The notes beneath the pieces are model-generated. The model ran no database searches. It saw only the letters and a list, made by a program, of their open reading frames with translations, and was not told where the DNA came from. A DNA stretch of 64,000 nt, taken from the NCBI RefSeq assembly GCF_030817535.1, contig NZ_JAUSZL010000002.1, positions 2,666,001 through 2,730,000 on the forward strand. Reading direction: 5' to 3'. A program made the translations under genes and the position numbers. Positions 10,406-19,442 of the stretch are shown here, in pieces. Numbering within the stretch: the stretch's first letter is position 1; the number at the start of each line of letters is the position of its first letter. This stretch comes from Streptomyces sp. V3I8. Lineage in GTDB: Bacteria; Actinomycetota; Actinomycetes; Streptomycetales; Streptomycetaceae.

Positions 10406-11386
10406 ATGTCCGCGCCCGTGACGGTCGTACGTTTCAATCTCGTCGAACCCGGCGCCACACCCGCCTCCCTCAGCGACCGCTACAAGGCCGCGCTGGAGAT
10501 GGCCGCCTACGCCGACGACCGCGGCATGACCACCGTGCAGACCGAGGAGCACCACGGCGCGGCCAACAACTGGCTGCCCTCACCGTTCGCCTTCGCGGGC
10601 GCGGTCTTCGGCGCGACCCGGAAGATCGCGGTGACGGTCTCGGCGATCATCGGCCCGCTGCACGACCCGCTGCGGCTGGCCGAGGACATCGCCGTGCTCG
10701 ACCTCCTCAGCGGCGGGCGGCTGGTCACGGTGGCGGGGATCGGCTACCGGCCCGAGGAGTACGCCCTCTTCGACGTGGACTGGAAACGGCGCGGCCGGCT
10801 GCAGGACGAGCTCCTGGAGACCCTGCTGAAGGCCTGGACCGGCGAGGAGTTCGAGTACCGGGGCCGTACGGTACGGATCACTCCGCGCCCCTTCTCCGAC
10901 CCGCACCCCCTGCTGCTGGTGGGCGGGTCCTCCGAGGCCGCGGCCCGCCGCGCGGCACGGCTCGGACTGCCGTTCTTCCCGAGCGCGCACCTGCCGGAGC
11001 TGGAGGCGTACTACAAGGAGCGGCTCGTCGAGTACGGCACCCGGGGCTGGACCATGATGCCCGCGGCCGTCACCCCGCTGCTGCACCTGGCCGAGGACCC
11101 GGACCGCGCCTGGGCCGAGCACGGCGGCCACTTCCTGCACGAGGCCAGGACGTACGCCTCCTGGCAGTCCTCCGGCATCCGCTCGGCGGTGAGGTCCGGG
11201 GCCACGACCGTGGACGAGCTGCGCGCCGAGGGCGTCTACCGGATCGTGACGCCGGACGAGTGCCTGGCACTGGGCCTCGACAGCTACGTGCTGCATCCGC
11301 TGTCCGGCGGGATGCCCGTCGACGAGGGGTGGCGCGGCATGCACCTGTTCTGCGAGAACGTGCTGCCCCGGCTCAGGGGCCGGTAG
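10406..11386 (+). CDS. LLM-class flavin-dependent monooxygenase
   Basis: A 326-residue luciferase-like monooxygenase (F420 or FMN type). It shows the family pattern: a TIM-barrel start with TVQTEEHHG, then LAEDIAVLDLLSGGRL and VAGIGYRPEEYALFDVDWKRRG, then LLVGGSSEAAARRAARLGLPF. The start is the ATG at 10406 with GGGGGACC upstream. It is monocistronic behind a CTGACG palindrome. The substrate cannot be told from sequence. F420 usage is plausible, since fbiD is in this window, but that is not shown. Confidence 0.88.
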   Translation: MSAPVTVVRFNLVEPGATPASLSDRYKAALEMAAYADDRGMTTVQTEEHHGAANNWLPSPFAFAGAVFGATRKIAVTVSAIIGPLHDPLRLAEDIAVLDLLSGGRLVTVAGIGYRPEEYALFDVDWKRRGRLQDELLETLLKAWTGEEFEYRGRTVRITPRPFSDPHPLLLVGGSSEAAARRAARLGLPFFPSAHLPELEAYYKERLVEYGTRGWTMMPAAVTPLLHLAEDPDRAWAEHGGHFLHEARTYASWQSSGIRSAVRSGATTVDELRAEGVYRIVTPDECLALGLDSYVLHPLSGGMPVDEGWRGMHLFCENVLPRLRGR

Positions 11387-11410
11387 GCCGTCGAGCCGGG
11401 GCAGCACGTT
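11357..11410 (+). terminator. Terminator hairpin overlapping the LLM gene stop codon
   Basis: A perfect 18-bp inverted repeat (11357-11374 with 11393-11410). The left arm is the last coding sequence and the TAG stop lies in the loop. Confidence 0.75.
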
Positions 11411-11478
11411 TCTCACGAGCACGAGGAGGCGGGCGGCGGGGACTCGGCCCGTCTCCCCGAGTCCTGGGTCCGGCGGGG

Positions 11479-12897
11479 CTAGCCCATCTCCTCCAGCGTC
11501 TTGCCCTTCGTCTCCTTCACGAACTTGAGCACGAACGGGATGGAGAGCGCGGCGAAGACCGTGTAGATCACGTAGGTCATCGAGAGGTTCCAGTCGGCCA
11601 GCGACGGGAAGCTCGCGGTGATGGCCCAGTTGGCGATCCACTGCGCGGCGGCGGCGACGCCGAGCGCCGCGGCGCGGATCCGGTTCGGGAACATCTCGCC
11701 CAGGAAGACCCAGACGACGACACCCCAGGAGAGGGCGAAGAAGAGCACGAACACATGGGCGGCGATCAGGGCGACCCAGCCCTGGGTGGCGGGCAGCTTG
11801 CCGTCGACGAGGTCGAAGGAGAAGGCCCAGGCCTCCAGCGCGAGCCCGATGACCATGCCGACGGAGCCGATGAGCGCGAGCGGCCGGCGGCCGATCCGGT
11901 CGACGAAGATCATGGCGATCACGGTGCCGATGATGTTGATGATCGACGTGGTGAACGAGTAGAGGAACGAGTCCGTCGGGTCGACGCCCACCGACTGCCA
12001 CAGCGTCGAGGAGTAGTAGAAGGCGACGTTGATGCCGACGAACTGCTGGAAGACCGAGAGCCCGATACCGATCCAGACGATCGGCTTGAAGAAGAAGGTC
12101 CCGCCGAGCAGGTCCTTGAAGACCGACTTGTGCTCCCTCCTCATCGCCAGCTCGATCTCGGCGACGCGGGCGTCCAGGTCGATCTTGTCGCCCTCGACCT
12201 CGCGGAGCACTTCGCGGGCCCGGCCGTCACGGCCGGCGGAGATCAGGAAGCGGGGCGACTCGGGGATCGCGAAGGAGAGCAGTCCGTAGATGACGGCCGG
12301 AACGACCATCACGCCGAGCATGACCTGCCAGGCCTCCAGCCCCATGACCTTGCCGCGCTGGTCGCCGTCCGCGGCGTTGAGGATGCCCCAGTTGACGAGC
12401 TGCGAGATGGCGATGCCGGTGACGATGGCGGCCTGCTGGAAGGAGCCGAGCCGTCCGCGGTAAGCGGCCGGGGCGACCTCGGCGATGTAGGCCGGGCCGA
12501 TGACCGAGGCCATGCCGATGGCGAAGCCGCCGATGACCCGCCAGAAGGCCAGGTCGTACAGGGCGAAGGGCAGCGCGGAGCCCACCGCGCTGACCGTGAA
12601 GAGCGCGGCCGAGATCTGCATGCAGCGGATGCGGCCGATGCGGTCGGCGATCCGGCCCGCGGTGGCCGCGCCGATCGCACAGCCGATCAGGGCGATGGCG
12701 ATGACCTGGGCCAGGGCCGCGGAGCCGACGTCGTACCGGTCCCGGATGGCCTCGACGGCGCCGTTGATCACAGCGCTGTCGTAACCGAAGAGGAAGCCAC
12801 CCATCGCAGCCGCGGCGGCGATGAAGATGACGTGCCCGAGATGCTCGGGGTGAGCCGCCTGGGCTCCGGACGGGGGTGGCTGCGCTGTGCTGGTCAC
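11479..12897 (-). CDS. glcP: Glucose permease GlcP (sugar porter, MFS)
   Basis: A 472-residue proton-linked hexose transporter with 12 predicted membrane segments. Sugar-porter signatures are present: GRIADRIGRIR in loop 2-3, PESPRFL after TM6, QQFVGINVAFYYS in TM7, and VDRIGRRPL in loop 8-9. Length and position match S. coelicolor GlcP1, the main glucose importer and a contributor to glucose repression. The start is GTG at 12895-12897. Upstream lie TTCAAG palindromes that could be the operator for its sugar-dependent control. Confidence 0.92.
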   Translation of the reverse strand: MTSTAQPPPSGAQAAHPEHLGHVIFIAAAAAMGGFLFGYDSAVINGAVEAIRDRYDVGSAALAQVIAIALIGCAIGAATAGRIADRIGRIRCMQISAALFTVSAVGSALPFALYDLAFWRVIGGFAIGMASVIGPAYIAEVAPAAYRGRLGSFQQAAIVTGIAISQLVNWGILNAADGDQRGKVMGLEAWQVMLGVMVVPAVIYGLLSFAIPESPRFLISAGRDGRAREVLREVEGDKIDLDARVAEIELAMRREHKSVFKDLLGGTFFFKPIVWIGIGLSVFQQFVGINVAFYYSSTLWQSVGVDPTDSFLYSFTTSIINIIGTVIAMIFVDRIGRRPLALIGSVGMVIGLALEAWAFSFDLVDGKLPATQGWVALIAAHVFVLFFALSWGVVVWVFLGEMFPNRIRAAALGVAAAAQWIANWAITASFPSLADWNLSMTYVIYTVFAALSIPFVLKFVKETKGKTLEEMG

Positions 12898-13027
12898 GTG
12901 TAACTCCTCGGGCCACCGGCCTCACTGCCGGGGGTGGGGGCGAGCCCTTCCGGACGGTGTCTCCAGTGGCGCACACGTTTACGCCACCCACCACCTGAAG
13001 GTAAAAGCAACGAAGCAGAGAATATGC

Positions 13028-13115
13028 CTTCAAGTTTCGAAGTCAAGAGGGGGGATGGATTGACCACCACCCCACTAAACCACTCAACGTGGCGGACCTG
13101 TGTTCAAGTCTTGAA
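13028..13115 (-). promoter_or_regulatory. Pair of TTCAAG palindromes upstream of glcP
   Basis: TTCAAGTCTTGAA (13103-13115) is a perfect palindrome, and CTTCAAGTTTCGAAG (13028-13042) is an imperfect copy 61 nt away. Both lie 130-220 nt upstream of the glcP start in an AT-rich 342-nt gap with no gene. The GlcP regulator is not identified here. Confidence 0.45.
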
Positions 13116-13239
13116 GAGATAGAGGCTGCATAGCTACGGATACCCCGTAAGTGGCCGGGGGAACGCCGCAACCGGTACCCCGCACCCACGGCCGATCCGG
13201 CACAGCCCGTACGAGCGGTACCGCCGTCCGGGTGAGAAG

Positions 13240-16200
13240 TCAGCGCAGCCGCTGGCTGATGACCTTGGACACCCCGTCGCCCTGCATGGACACGCCGTAC
13301 AGCGCGTCGGCGACCTCCATCGTGCGCTTCTGGTGCGTGATCACGATCAGCTGCGACGCCTCCTGCAGCTCCTCCATGATCCGGATCAGCCGCTGCAGGT
13401 TGGTGTCGTCGAGCGCCGCCTCGACCTCGTCCATCACGTAGAACGGGCTGGGCCGCGCCTTGAAGATCGACACCAGCATCGCGACGGCCGTCAGCGACCG
13501 CTCGCCGCCGGAGAGCAGCGAGAGCCGCTTGACCTTCTTCCCCGGGGGCCGCGCCTCGACATCGACGCCCGTGGTGAGCATGTTGTCGGGATCGGTCAGG
13601 ATCAGACGTCCGTCGCCGCCCGGGAACAGCCGGCCGAAGACGCCCTCGAACTCCCGTGCCGTGTCCCAGAAGGCCTCGGTGAACACCTGCTCGACCCGCT
13701 CGTCGACCTCCTTCACCACCTGGAGGAGATCCGCCCGGGTCTTCTTGAGGTCCTCCAGCTGCTCACTGAGGAACTTGTGGCGTTCCTCCAGCGCGGCGAA
13801 CTCCTCCAGCGCGAGCGGATTGACCTTGCCGAGCTGCTGGTAGGCCCGCTCGGCCGTCCTGAGCCGCTTCTCCTGCTCGGCCCGGTGGAAGGGGCGCGGC
13901 CGGTTGCGCGGGTGCTCCGGGTCCTCCGGCAGCTCCTCGCCCTCCGCGGGCAGGGACGGCGGGACGGGCTGCCCGGGCCCGAACTCCGCGATCAGTCCCT
14001 CCGGCTCGACGCCCAGCTCCTCCAGCGCCTTCGCCTCCAGCTGCTCGATGCGCATCCGCTTCTCGGCCCCCAGCACCTCACCGCGGTGCACCGAGTCCGT
14101 CAGCTTGTCGAGCTCGGCCTTGAGGTCGCGGCCCCGGTTGCGGGCGACCACGAGGTCCTGCTCCCGCCGCGCCCTGGCGCCCTCCGCGGCCGTACGCTCC
14201 TCGTCCGCCCGGACCAGCGAGACCTCGGCATGGGCCAGCAGCTGCCGGGCGCCGAGAGCGACGGCCCCGGCGACCGCGGCCTCGTGCCGCAGCCGTGCCC
14301 GGCGCTGCTCGGCGCGGGCGCGGGCCTCGCGTTCGGCGCGTGCCGCCCGGTCGAGCGAGTCGGCCCGCCCGGCGAGGCCCTTGACCCGCTCCTCGTGCGT
14401 ACGCACCTGGAGACGGGCCTCCATCTCGGTCTGCCGCGCGTTGGCCCCGTCGGCCGCGAGCCGGTCCCGTACGGAGGTGTCGGGTTCCTCCTCGACCGGC
14501 ATCTCCTCGGCGACGAGGAGTCGTTCGGCCAGCTCCTCCGCCTCCTCCAGGGCCCGGTCGAGGGCTTCCTGCGCACGGGCGGCGGCCGCGGTGCTCCGCT
14601 CGGCCTCCCCCGCGGCGCCCCGTGCCTGCCCGGCCAGCCGTCCGAGCTGCTGGGCCACCTGGGACCTCTCCCGCTCACCGGTCCGCCGCCGCTCGCCCAG
14701 TTCCTCGACGAGGGCGGCCCGTTCCTCGCGCAGTCCGGTGGCGCGCCGCTGGGCCGCGCCCAGTTCCTCGCACCGCACGCCCAGCTCCTCCAGCTCCGCC
14801 GCCGCCTCGTCGACCGACGCCCGCACCTCGAGCAGGCTGGGCGCCCCGGCGGAACCGCCCTGCGCGAAGTGCGCCCCGAGCAGGTCCCCCTCGGCGGTCA
14901 CGGCGGTCAGCTCCGGCCGCGCGCGGACCAGGTCCTCGGCGTCCTCCAACGTCCCGACCACGACGATGTCCCGCAGCAGCCGCCGCACGGCGGGCACGAG
15001 CCCGGCCGGCGCCCGTACGAGTTCGGCCGCGGCCGGCGGTCCGCCGTCCGGCGACCGGAAGTGCGCGTCATCGGCCCCTGCGCGGGCGGCTCCGGCAGGG
15101 CCGGCCGTGCCCGTGCGCCCGCCGGCGTCGAGGGCTTCGGCGGAGCCCGCAGGTTCCGGGACGCCCGTCAGCAGCAGGGCCGCCCGGCCCGCGTCCTCTT
15201 TGCGCAGGAGGCGGATGGCGTCCGCCGCCGAGGCGGGCGTGGTCACCGCGATCGCGTCCGCCGCGGCGCCGAGGGCGGCGGCCAGCGCGACCTCGTGGCC
15301 CGGGGCGACGGAGAGCAGTTCGGCCGCGGGGCCGAGCAGGCCCGACAGCCGGTCCTTCGCCGCGAGCAGCGCCCCGCTGCCGTCCTTGCGGCGCAGCCCC
15401 AGGGCCAGGGCCTCGTGGCGGGCCTGGGTGGCCGCGCGCCTGCGCTCGGCGGAGGTGGCCGCCTCCCGGGCCTCGGTCAGCGCCGACTCGGCGTCGGCGA
15501 GGGCGCTCCTGGCCGCCTCGTGCCGCGCGGCGAGTTCCTCGTCGCCCGCGTCCAGGCCGTCGACCTCCGCCCTGAGCTGCTCGTACTCCTCCTGGGCGGC
15601 GACCGCGCGGTCCTGTGCCCCGTCACGGGCGGCGGCCAGCCGGTCGATCTCGGACTGCGCGGCGGCGGCCCGCGAACGGGCCGCGTTGACCTGGCCGTTC
15701 AGCCGGGCCAGGCCCTCACGGCGGTCGGCGATGGCCCGCGCCACGTCCTTCAGGCGCCGTTCCTCCCCTGCCAGTTCCCGCTCCAGGTCGGCCCGGTGCG
15801 CGACCGTGTCCTCCAGGGCGTGCTCGGCGGACTCCAGGGCCGCCTCCAGTTCGGCCTCCTGCTCGCGCACCCGGGCGGCCTCGCGCTCCATGTCCTCGGG
15901 GTCGCGTCCGCGCCGCTCCTCCGGTGGCCGGTCGGTGGCGCTCTTCACCCGGGCGTCCGCCAGTGAGACCGTGCCGCGCACCCGCTCGGCCAGCTGCGAG
16001 AGCTCGTACCAGGTCTGCTGGGCCCGCTGCAGGCGCGGGGCGAGCCGCCGGACCTCGTCCTCGAGCGCCGCCTCCCGCCGCAGGGCCCCCTTCAGCTCGG
16101 CCTCGGTGGCGTCCTTGCGCTCCTTGAGCGCGGCCTCGTCGGCCACCTCGGCCCGCAGCGCTCCCCGCAGCCGTACGAGATCGTCGGCGAGCAGCCGCAG

Positions 16201-16878
16201 GCGGGCGTCCCGCAGGTCGGCCTGGATGACGGCGGCGCGGCGCGCGACGGCGGCCTGCCGGCCGAGCGGCTTCAACTGCCGCCGCAGCTCGTCCGTGAGG
16301 TCCTGCACGCGCGCGAGGTTGACCTGCATCGCGTCCAGCTTCCGCAGCGCCTTCTCCTTGCGCTTGCGGTGCTTGAGGACGCCCGCGGCCTCCTCGATGA
16401 AGGCGCGGCGGCCCATCGGATCGGCGTGCAGGACGGAGTCGAGCTGCCCCTGCCCGACGATGACGTGCATCTCACGGCCGATGCCGGAGTCGGACAACAG
16501 CTCCTGGATGTCCAGCAGCCGGCAGGTGTCGCCGTTGATCTGGTACTCGCTTCCGCCGTTGCGGAACATGATCCGCGTGATGGTGACCTCGGCGTACTCG
16601 ATGGGCAGCGCGCCGTCGGAGTTGTCGATCGTCAGCGAGACCTCGGCGCGGCCCAGCGGGGGCCGCCCGGTGGTGCCGGCGAAGATGACGTCCTCCATCT
16701 TGCCGCCGCGCAGCGACTTGGCACCCTGCTCCCCCATGACCCAGCTGAGGGCGTCCACGACGTTGGACTTGCCCGAGCCGTTCGGGCCCACGACACAGGT
16801 GATGCCCGGTTCGAACCGCAGCGTGGTCGCCGAGGCGAACGATTTGAACCCGCGCAGGGTCAGGGCCTTGAGGTGCAC
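13240..16878 (-). CDS. smc: Chromosome segregation ATPase SMC
   Basis: A 1212-residue SMC protein that forms the condensin core with ScpA/ScpB (not in the window). Walker A is GPNGSGKSN (31-39). Two long heptad-rich coiled coils flank a hinge around residues 500-690. The ABC signature LSGGERSLTAVA and Walker B FYVMDEVEAALDD are near the C-terminus. The hinge region has an Ala/Gly/Pro-rich insertion (about residue 590-620, GGRTGTAGPAGAARAG) that is longer than in firmicute SMCs. The start is GTG (MHLKALTLRGFKSF), the family-typical start. Confidence 0.97.
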   Translation of the reverse strand: MHLKALTLRGFKSFASATTLRFEPGITCVVGPNGSGKSNVVDALSWVMGEQGAKSLRGGKMEDVIFAGTTGRPPLGRAEVSLTIDNSDGALPIEYAEVTITRIMFRNGGSEYQINGDTCRLLDIQELLSDSGIGREMHVIVGQGQLDSVLHADPMGRRAFIEEAAGVLKHRKRKEKALRKLDAMQVNLARVQDLTDELRRQLKPLGRQAAVARRAAVIQADLRDARLRLLADDLVRLRGALRAEVADEAALKERKDATEAELKGALRREAALEDEVRRLAPRLQRAQQTWYELSQLAERVRGTVSLADARVKSATDRPPEERRGRDPEDMEREAARVREQEAELEAALESAEHALEDTVAHRADLERELAGEERRLKDVARAIADRREGLARLNGQVNAARSRAAAAQSEIDRLAAARDGAQDRAVAAQEEYEQLRAEVDGLDAGDEELAARHEAARSALADAESALTEAREAATSAERRRAATQARHEALALGLRRKDGSGALLAAKDRLSGLLGPAAELLSVAPGHEVALAAALGAAADAIAVTTPASAADAIRLLRKEDAGRAALLLTGVPEPAGSAEALDAGGRTGTAGPAGAARAGADDAHFRSPDGGPPAAAELVRAPAGLVPAVRRLLRDIVVVGTLEDAEDLVRARPELTAVTAEGDLLGAHFAQGGSAGAPSLLEVRASVDEAAAELEELGVRCEELGAAQRRATGLREERAALVEELGERRRTGERERSQVAQQLGRLAGQARGAAGEAERSTAAAARAQEALDRALEEAEELAERLLVAEEMPVEEEPDTSVRDRLAADGANARQTEMEARLQVRTHEERVKGLAGRADSLDRAARAEREARARAEQRRARLRHEAAVAGAVALGARQLLAHAEVSLVRADEERTAAEGARARREQDLVVARNRGRDLKAELDKLTDSVHRGEVLGAEKRMRIEQLEAKALEELGVEPEGLIAEFGPGQPVPPSLPAEGEELPEDPEHPRNRPRPFHRAEQEKRLRTAERAYQQLGKVNPLALEEFAALEERHKFLSEQLEDLKKTRADLLQVVKEVDERVEQVFTEAFWDTAREFEGVFGRLFPGGDGRLILTDPDNMLTTGVDVEARPPGKKVKRLSLLSGGERSLTAVAMLVSIFKARPSPFYVMDEVEAALDDTNLQRLIRIMEELQEASQLIVITHQKRTMEVADALYGVSMQGDGVSKVISQRLR

Positions 16879-16913
16879 ACAGCCGGACTTTACCTGCCGG
16901 GTCGGACACGCTC

Positions 16914-16967
16914 CATGAACGCCGGGGCGGTCTCACTCCATGAACGCGCGGTTTCACCCATGAACGC
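16914..16967 (-). repeat. Three direct repeats of GCGTTCATGG upstream of smc
   Basis: CATGAACGC occurs at 16914-16922, 16939-16947 and 16959-16967. On the minus strand each copy reads GCGTTCATGG, and two are followed by a GTGA-G/A-ACCGC stretch. The array begins 36 nt before the smc start codon, so it may be part of the smc promoter or its 5' UTR. Confidence 0.5.
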
Positions 16968-17038
16968 GCAGGGCACATCAGACGTTGAAGAGGGTGAACG
17001 CCGAACAGCGCGCGGGAGCGGTCGGCGGGGCAAGAAAG

Positions 17039-17060
17039 AAGGGACGCCGAAGCGTCCCTT
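17039..17060. terminator. Short hairpin terminator upstream of smc
   Basis: A 9-bp stem (17039-17047 with 17052-17060) around a 4-nt loop; on the minus strand the loop is TTCG, a very stable tetraloop. It sits between the miniprotein gene and smc and probably ends the former transcript. Confidence 0.7.
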
Positions 17061-17154
17061 GCAACTCTGTGAGCGGCTGACACCGACAGCCTGTTCACCG
17101 GTGCCGGTGGGTGTTCACCGCCGGTGGTGAGCGAGCTGTTCAGTGATCAGTTGC

Positions 17155-17184
17155 GTTCGATGATCAGACATGTTCGATGATCAG
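17155..17184. repeat. Direct repeat of GTTCGATGATCAG at the 3' end of the miniprotein gene
   Basis: Two exact 13-nt copies (17155-17167 and 17172-17184); the second contains the TGA stop of the miniprotein. A degenerate third copy (TTCAGTGATCAG) precedes them. Confidence 0.6.
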
Positions 17185-17384
17185 GTGAGCGCAGGCTCCG
17201 CCTGGGGTACGTCGATGCTCTCGAGAAGCGAGTCGTGAGAAGCGGCAGCCGCGAGCGCGTCGTTCTCGGCCTGGATTCGTCCGAGCTCTGATTCCAGGTC
17301 CTGGACGCGCTGCTGGAGCCGTCGCATCTCGGCAATGAGTCGCGGGTCGGAACCGCCGACGTAACCGAGAAGCGCCTTTGCCAT
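17181..17384 (-). CDS. 67-residue coiled-coil miniprotein
   Basis: A small acidic protein starting MAKALLGYVGG, with a heptad-rich helix (RRLQQRVQDLESELGRIQAEN, about residues 20-40) and no cysteines or membrane segment. GGAGG lies 11 nt before the chosen ATG at 17382-17384. The longer in-frame start would run through tRNA-like DNA and is less likely. I believe a similar small gene sits near smc in other Streptomyces, but its function is unknown; DNA-binding or oligomerisation is only a guess from the coiled coil. Confidence 0.75.
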   Translation of the reverse strand: MAKALLGYVGGSDPRLIAEMRRLQQRVQDLESELGRIQAENDALAAAASHDSLLESIDVPQAEPALT

Positions 17385-17425
17385 GATGGATGGTCCTCCA
17401 CACTGAGTGACCGACCGAAGCGGTG

Positions 17426-17497
17426 TGGGTCGTGAGGGAATCGCACCCGCGATGTTTGGCAATCTTGAGTTTCACTACCGCTCTCACATGCCAAACA
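17426..17497 (-). other. tRNA-like fragment and inverted repeat in the 5' leader of the miniprotein gene
   Basis: On the minus strand, 17454-17426 resembles the T-arm and acceptor 3' half of a tRNA: GGGTGCGATTCCC followed by TCACGACCCA, the last part being like the end of tRNA-Lys. Just upstream, TGTTTGGCA (17489-17497) and TGCCAAACA (17453-17461) form a 9-bp stem enclosing a GAG-loop-CTC element. There is no full tRNA cloverleaf: the acceptor 5' strand is mostly missing and the T stem has only 3 pairs. It could be a tRNA remnant or a structured leader. Confidence 0.35.
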
Positions 17498-17775
17498 GCT
17501 AAGGTGCGCGGGGTTTTCAGCGTCTCACCAAAAAGTTTGACGGTCAACACGATCACGCCCCGTATTGGGCGGCGACCCTGGGCGCACGGGCCCGGACGGG
17601 CGGCGCGGCTTCTCTGCAGGGGCCCCGAGGGCGTGGAGATCATCCTTGTCGGCGGAGCCTGCCACGGCGAGGCGTTTCTTGGCAACCACCTGGTGATTCT
17701 CCCCCGCGACAGGGTCCGGGCGCACGTCCCGCACCCCCTGCCGCGGGCGCCGGAACCGGCACGGCGCGGTGGATC

Positions 17776-18057
17776 TCACCGGATGGCGAAGCCCTCGTAG
17801 CCGCCCCGGGGCGTGTCCCAGATCTCAGTGACTCCGTCGACCCGGCCCGGCGTGTCGTCTCCCACGAGCCACTCCAGCAACTTCTGGCACCCGTCCGCGG
17901 GGCCCTCCGCGACCACCTGGACGCGTCCGTCCTCCAGATTGAGAGCAAAACCACTCAGGCCGCCGATCTCCAGGGCCCTGGCTCGCGTGTACCAGCGGAA
18001 ACCCACGCCCTGGACGCGCCCGCGTACCCAGGCGACCAGCCTTTTATGCTCACTCAT
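17776..18057 (-). CDS. acyP: Acylphosphatase
   Basis: A 93-residue enzyme hydrolysing acyl phosphates. It has the full family signature: [17 protein letters not shown] (phosphate-binding loop with catalytic arginine) and [17 protein letters not shown] (catalytic asparagine, usually in GWVRN; here ALN at the same position). It is a single-domain protein of normal size. The 278 nt downstream to the tRNA-like leader show no gene I can support. Confidence 0.93.
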   Translation of the reverse strand: MSEHKRLVAWVRGRVQGVGFRWYTRARALEIGGLSGFALNLEDGRVQVVAEGPADGCQKLLEWLVGDDTPGRVDGVTEIWDTPRGGYEGFAIR

Positions 18058-18188
18058 GGCTGCACGCTAACGGGCCAATTGCTCTCGGAGCACTTCCTCC
18101 CCTTGCGCCATGGGGTACCGTCCCGACCCAATGAGCCTCACTCGTTCGGGTGAGGAACGTTGACCGCAAGCATGAGGAAGGCCAAAAG

Positions 18189-19325
18189 ATGGGACGCCAC
18201 CGACGCTCCGCCGCCGGCCGCGCCGCCACAGGCCGCGCCCCCGGGGGAACGCAGACGTACGAGACGTACACGGGCGGCCACGCGACGGACGATGCGAACG
18301 GGTACGCGAACCTGGGTGACCACGCCATCGCGGGTGACCACCGCACCGCCGGGGACTACCTGACCGGTGGTCCCTACTCGACCGCGGGTCTGTACGACTC
18401 GCCGGGCGGTATCCATGAGACGGGCGACCTCTACTCGAAGAGCGACGCCTACCTCTTCGAGGGGGACGCGACCGCCGGCCGCCCGTCGGGCGACTACGCC
18501 CCCGACCGCGGCGCCCGGGGCCAGCGGCGCCGCAAGAAGGCCGTCACCCCCGTACGCACCGGTCTGCTCGGTGTCTCCGCCGCGGTGGCGATGGGCGCCG
18601 TCGCCGTCGCCTCCGGGCTGATACCCGGCAGCGACAGTCTCTCCATCGGCGGCGGGGGCGCGGACAACGTGCGCGCCCAGGACGCCCCGAGCGACGTGGA
18701 GACCCAGGGCGGCACGAACGGCTCCGCGGACGACCGCGTGGACCCGGGCACCAGCCGCGACCTGGAACGCTCTCCGTCGCCGTCCGTCTCCCCGACGAAG
18801 GCTCCGGAGAAGAAGGCCGAGAAGAAGCCCTCCGCCACGCCGTCGGCCGAGGCTCCGGTCGAGGAGTCGAAGACCGAGGAGCCGCCGGTCGCGAAGGCGC
18901 CGGTCACGAAGGCGCCCGAGACCACGCCGTCCGAGGCCGCGTCGACGCCGTCCACGGCCGAGGCCGCGGTGCTCACGCTGGTCAACGAGGAGCGGGCGAA
19001 GGCCGGCTGCAGCCCGGTGACCGCGTCCGGCCCGCTGGCGACGCTGGCCGAGTCCTTCAGCAAGGACATGGCCGCGCGGGACTTCTTCGACCACACGGAC
19101 CCGGACGGGGCCTCTCCCTGGGACCGGGCGGAGGAGGTCGGCATAGCGGACCTCGGCGGGGAGAACATCGCCCGCGGCCAGGCCGACGCCGCCGCGGTGA
19201 TGGAGGCCTGGATGAACAGCCCCGGCCACCGCGCGAACATCCTGAACTGCGACTTCAAGACCCTGGGCGTCGGCGCGCACTTCGCGTCGGGCGGCCCCTG
19301 GTGGACGCAGGACTTCGGCTACTGA
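18189..19325 (+). CDS. Membrane-anchored CAP/SCP-domain protein
   Basis: A 378-residue protein of type II topology. The N-terminal cytoplasmic region of about 115 residues is rich in short repeats (GDHAIAGDH, GDYLTGG, TGDLYS). One transmembrane helix follows (about 125-145), then a Pro/Ser/Lys-rich spacer (APEKKAEKKPSATPS) and a C-terminal CAP domain (about 258-378) with LVNEERAKAGCSPV, DFFDHTDPDG, GENIARGQ and HRANILNCDFKTLGVG. CAP domains of this YkwD type are extracellular and of mostly unknown activity. The start chosen is MGRHRRSA, with AGGAAGG upstream. Confidence 0.85.
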   Translation: MGRHRRSAAGRAATGRAPGGTQTYETYTGGHATDDANGYANLGDHAIAGDHRTAGDYLTGGPYSTAGLYDSPGGIHETGDLYSKSDAYLFEGDATAGRPSGDYAPDRGARGQRRRKKAVTPVRTGLLGVSAAVAMGAVAVASGLIPGSDSLSIGGGGADNVRAQDAPSDVETQGGTNGSADDRVDPGTSRDLERSPSPSVSPTKAPEKKAEKKPSATPSAEAPVEESKTEEPPVAKAPVTKAPETTPSEAASTPSTAEAAVLTLVNEERAKAGCSPVTASGPLATLAESFSKDMAARDFFDHTDPDGASPWDRAEEVGIADLGGENIARGQADAAAVMEAWMNSPGHRANILNCDFKTLGVGAHFASGGPWWTQDFGY

Positions 19326-19334
19326 CCCCGCCGT

Positions 19335-19378
19335 ACGGCTGTGCCCCGGACCGGGCTTCCGGTCCGGGGCACAGCCGT
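19335..19378 (+). terminator. Terminator after the CAP-domain gene
   Basis: A perfect 20-bp stem (19335-19354 with 19359-19378) with a 4-nt GCTT loop, 9 nt after the stop codon. Confidence 0.88.
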
Positions 19379-19442
19379 GTCCGGACCGGCGCGTGCGCCG
19401 TGAGCGCGTGCGCCGTGAGTGCCCGGCAAGCGCACGGCGGCC

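Noticed and set aside
13333..16918. Two long plus-strand open frames over smc (877 and 1004 residues)
   Set aside because: Antisense shadows of smc; compositional bias toward Arg, Ala, Ser and Leu, and no domains.
17525..17779. 84-residue minus-strand ORF between acyP and the miniprotein
   Set aside because: No domains, composition typical of spurious GC-rich ORFs, and no ribosome-binding site that stands out.
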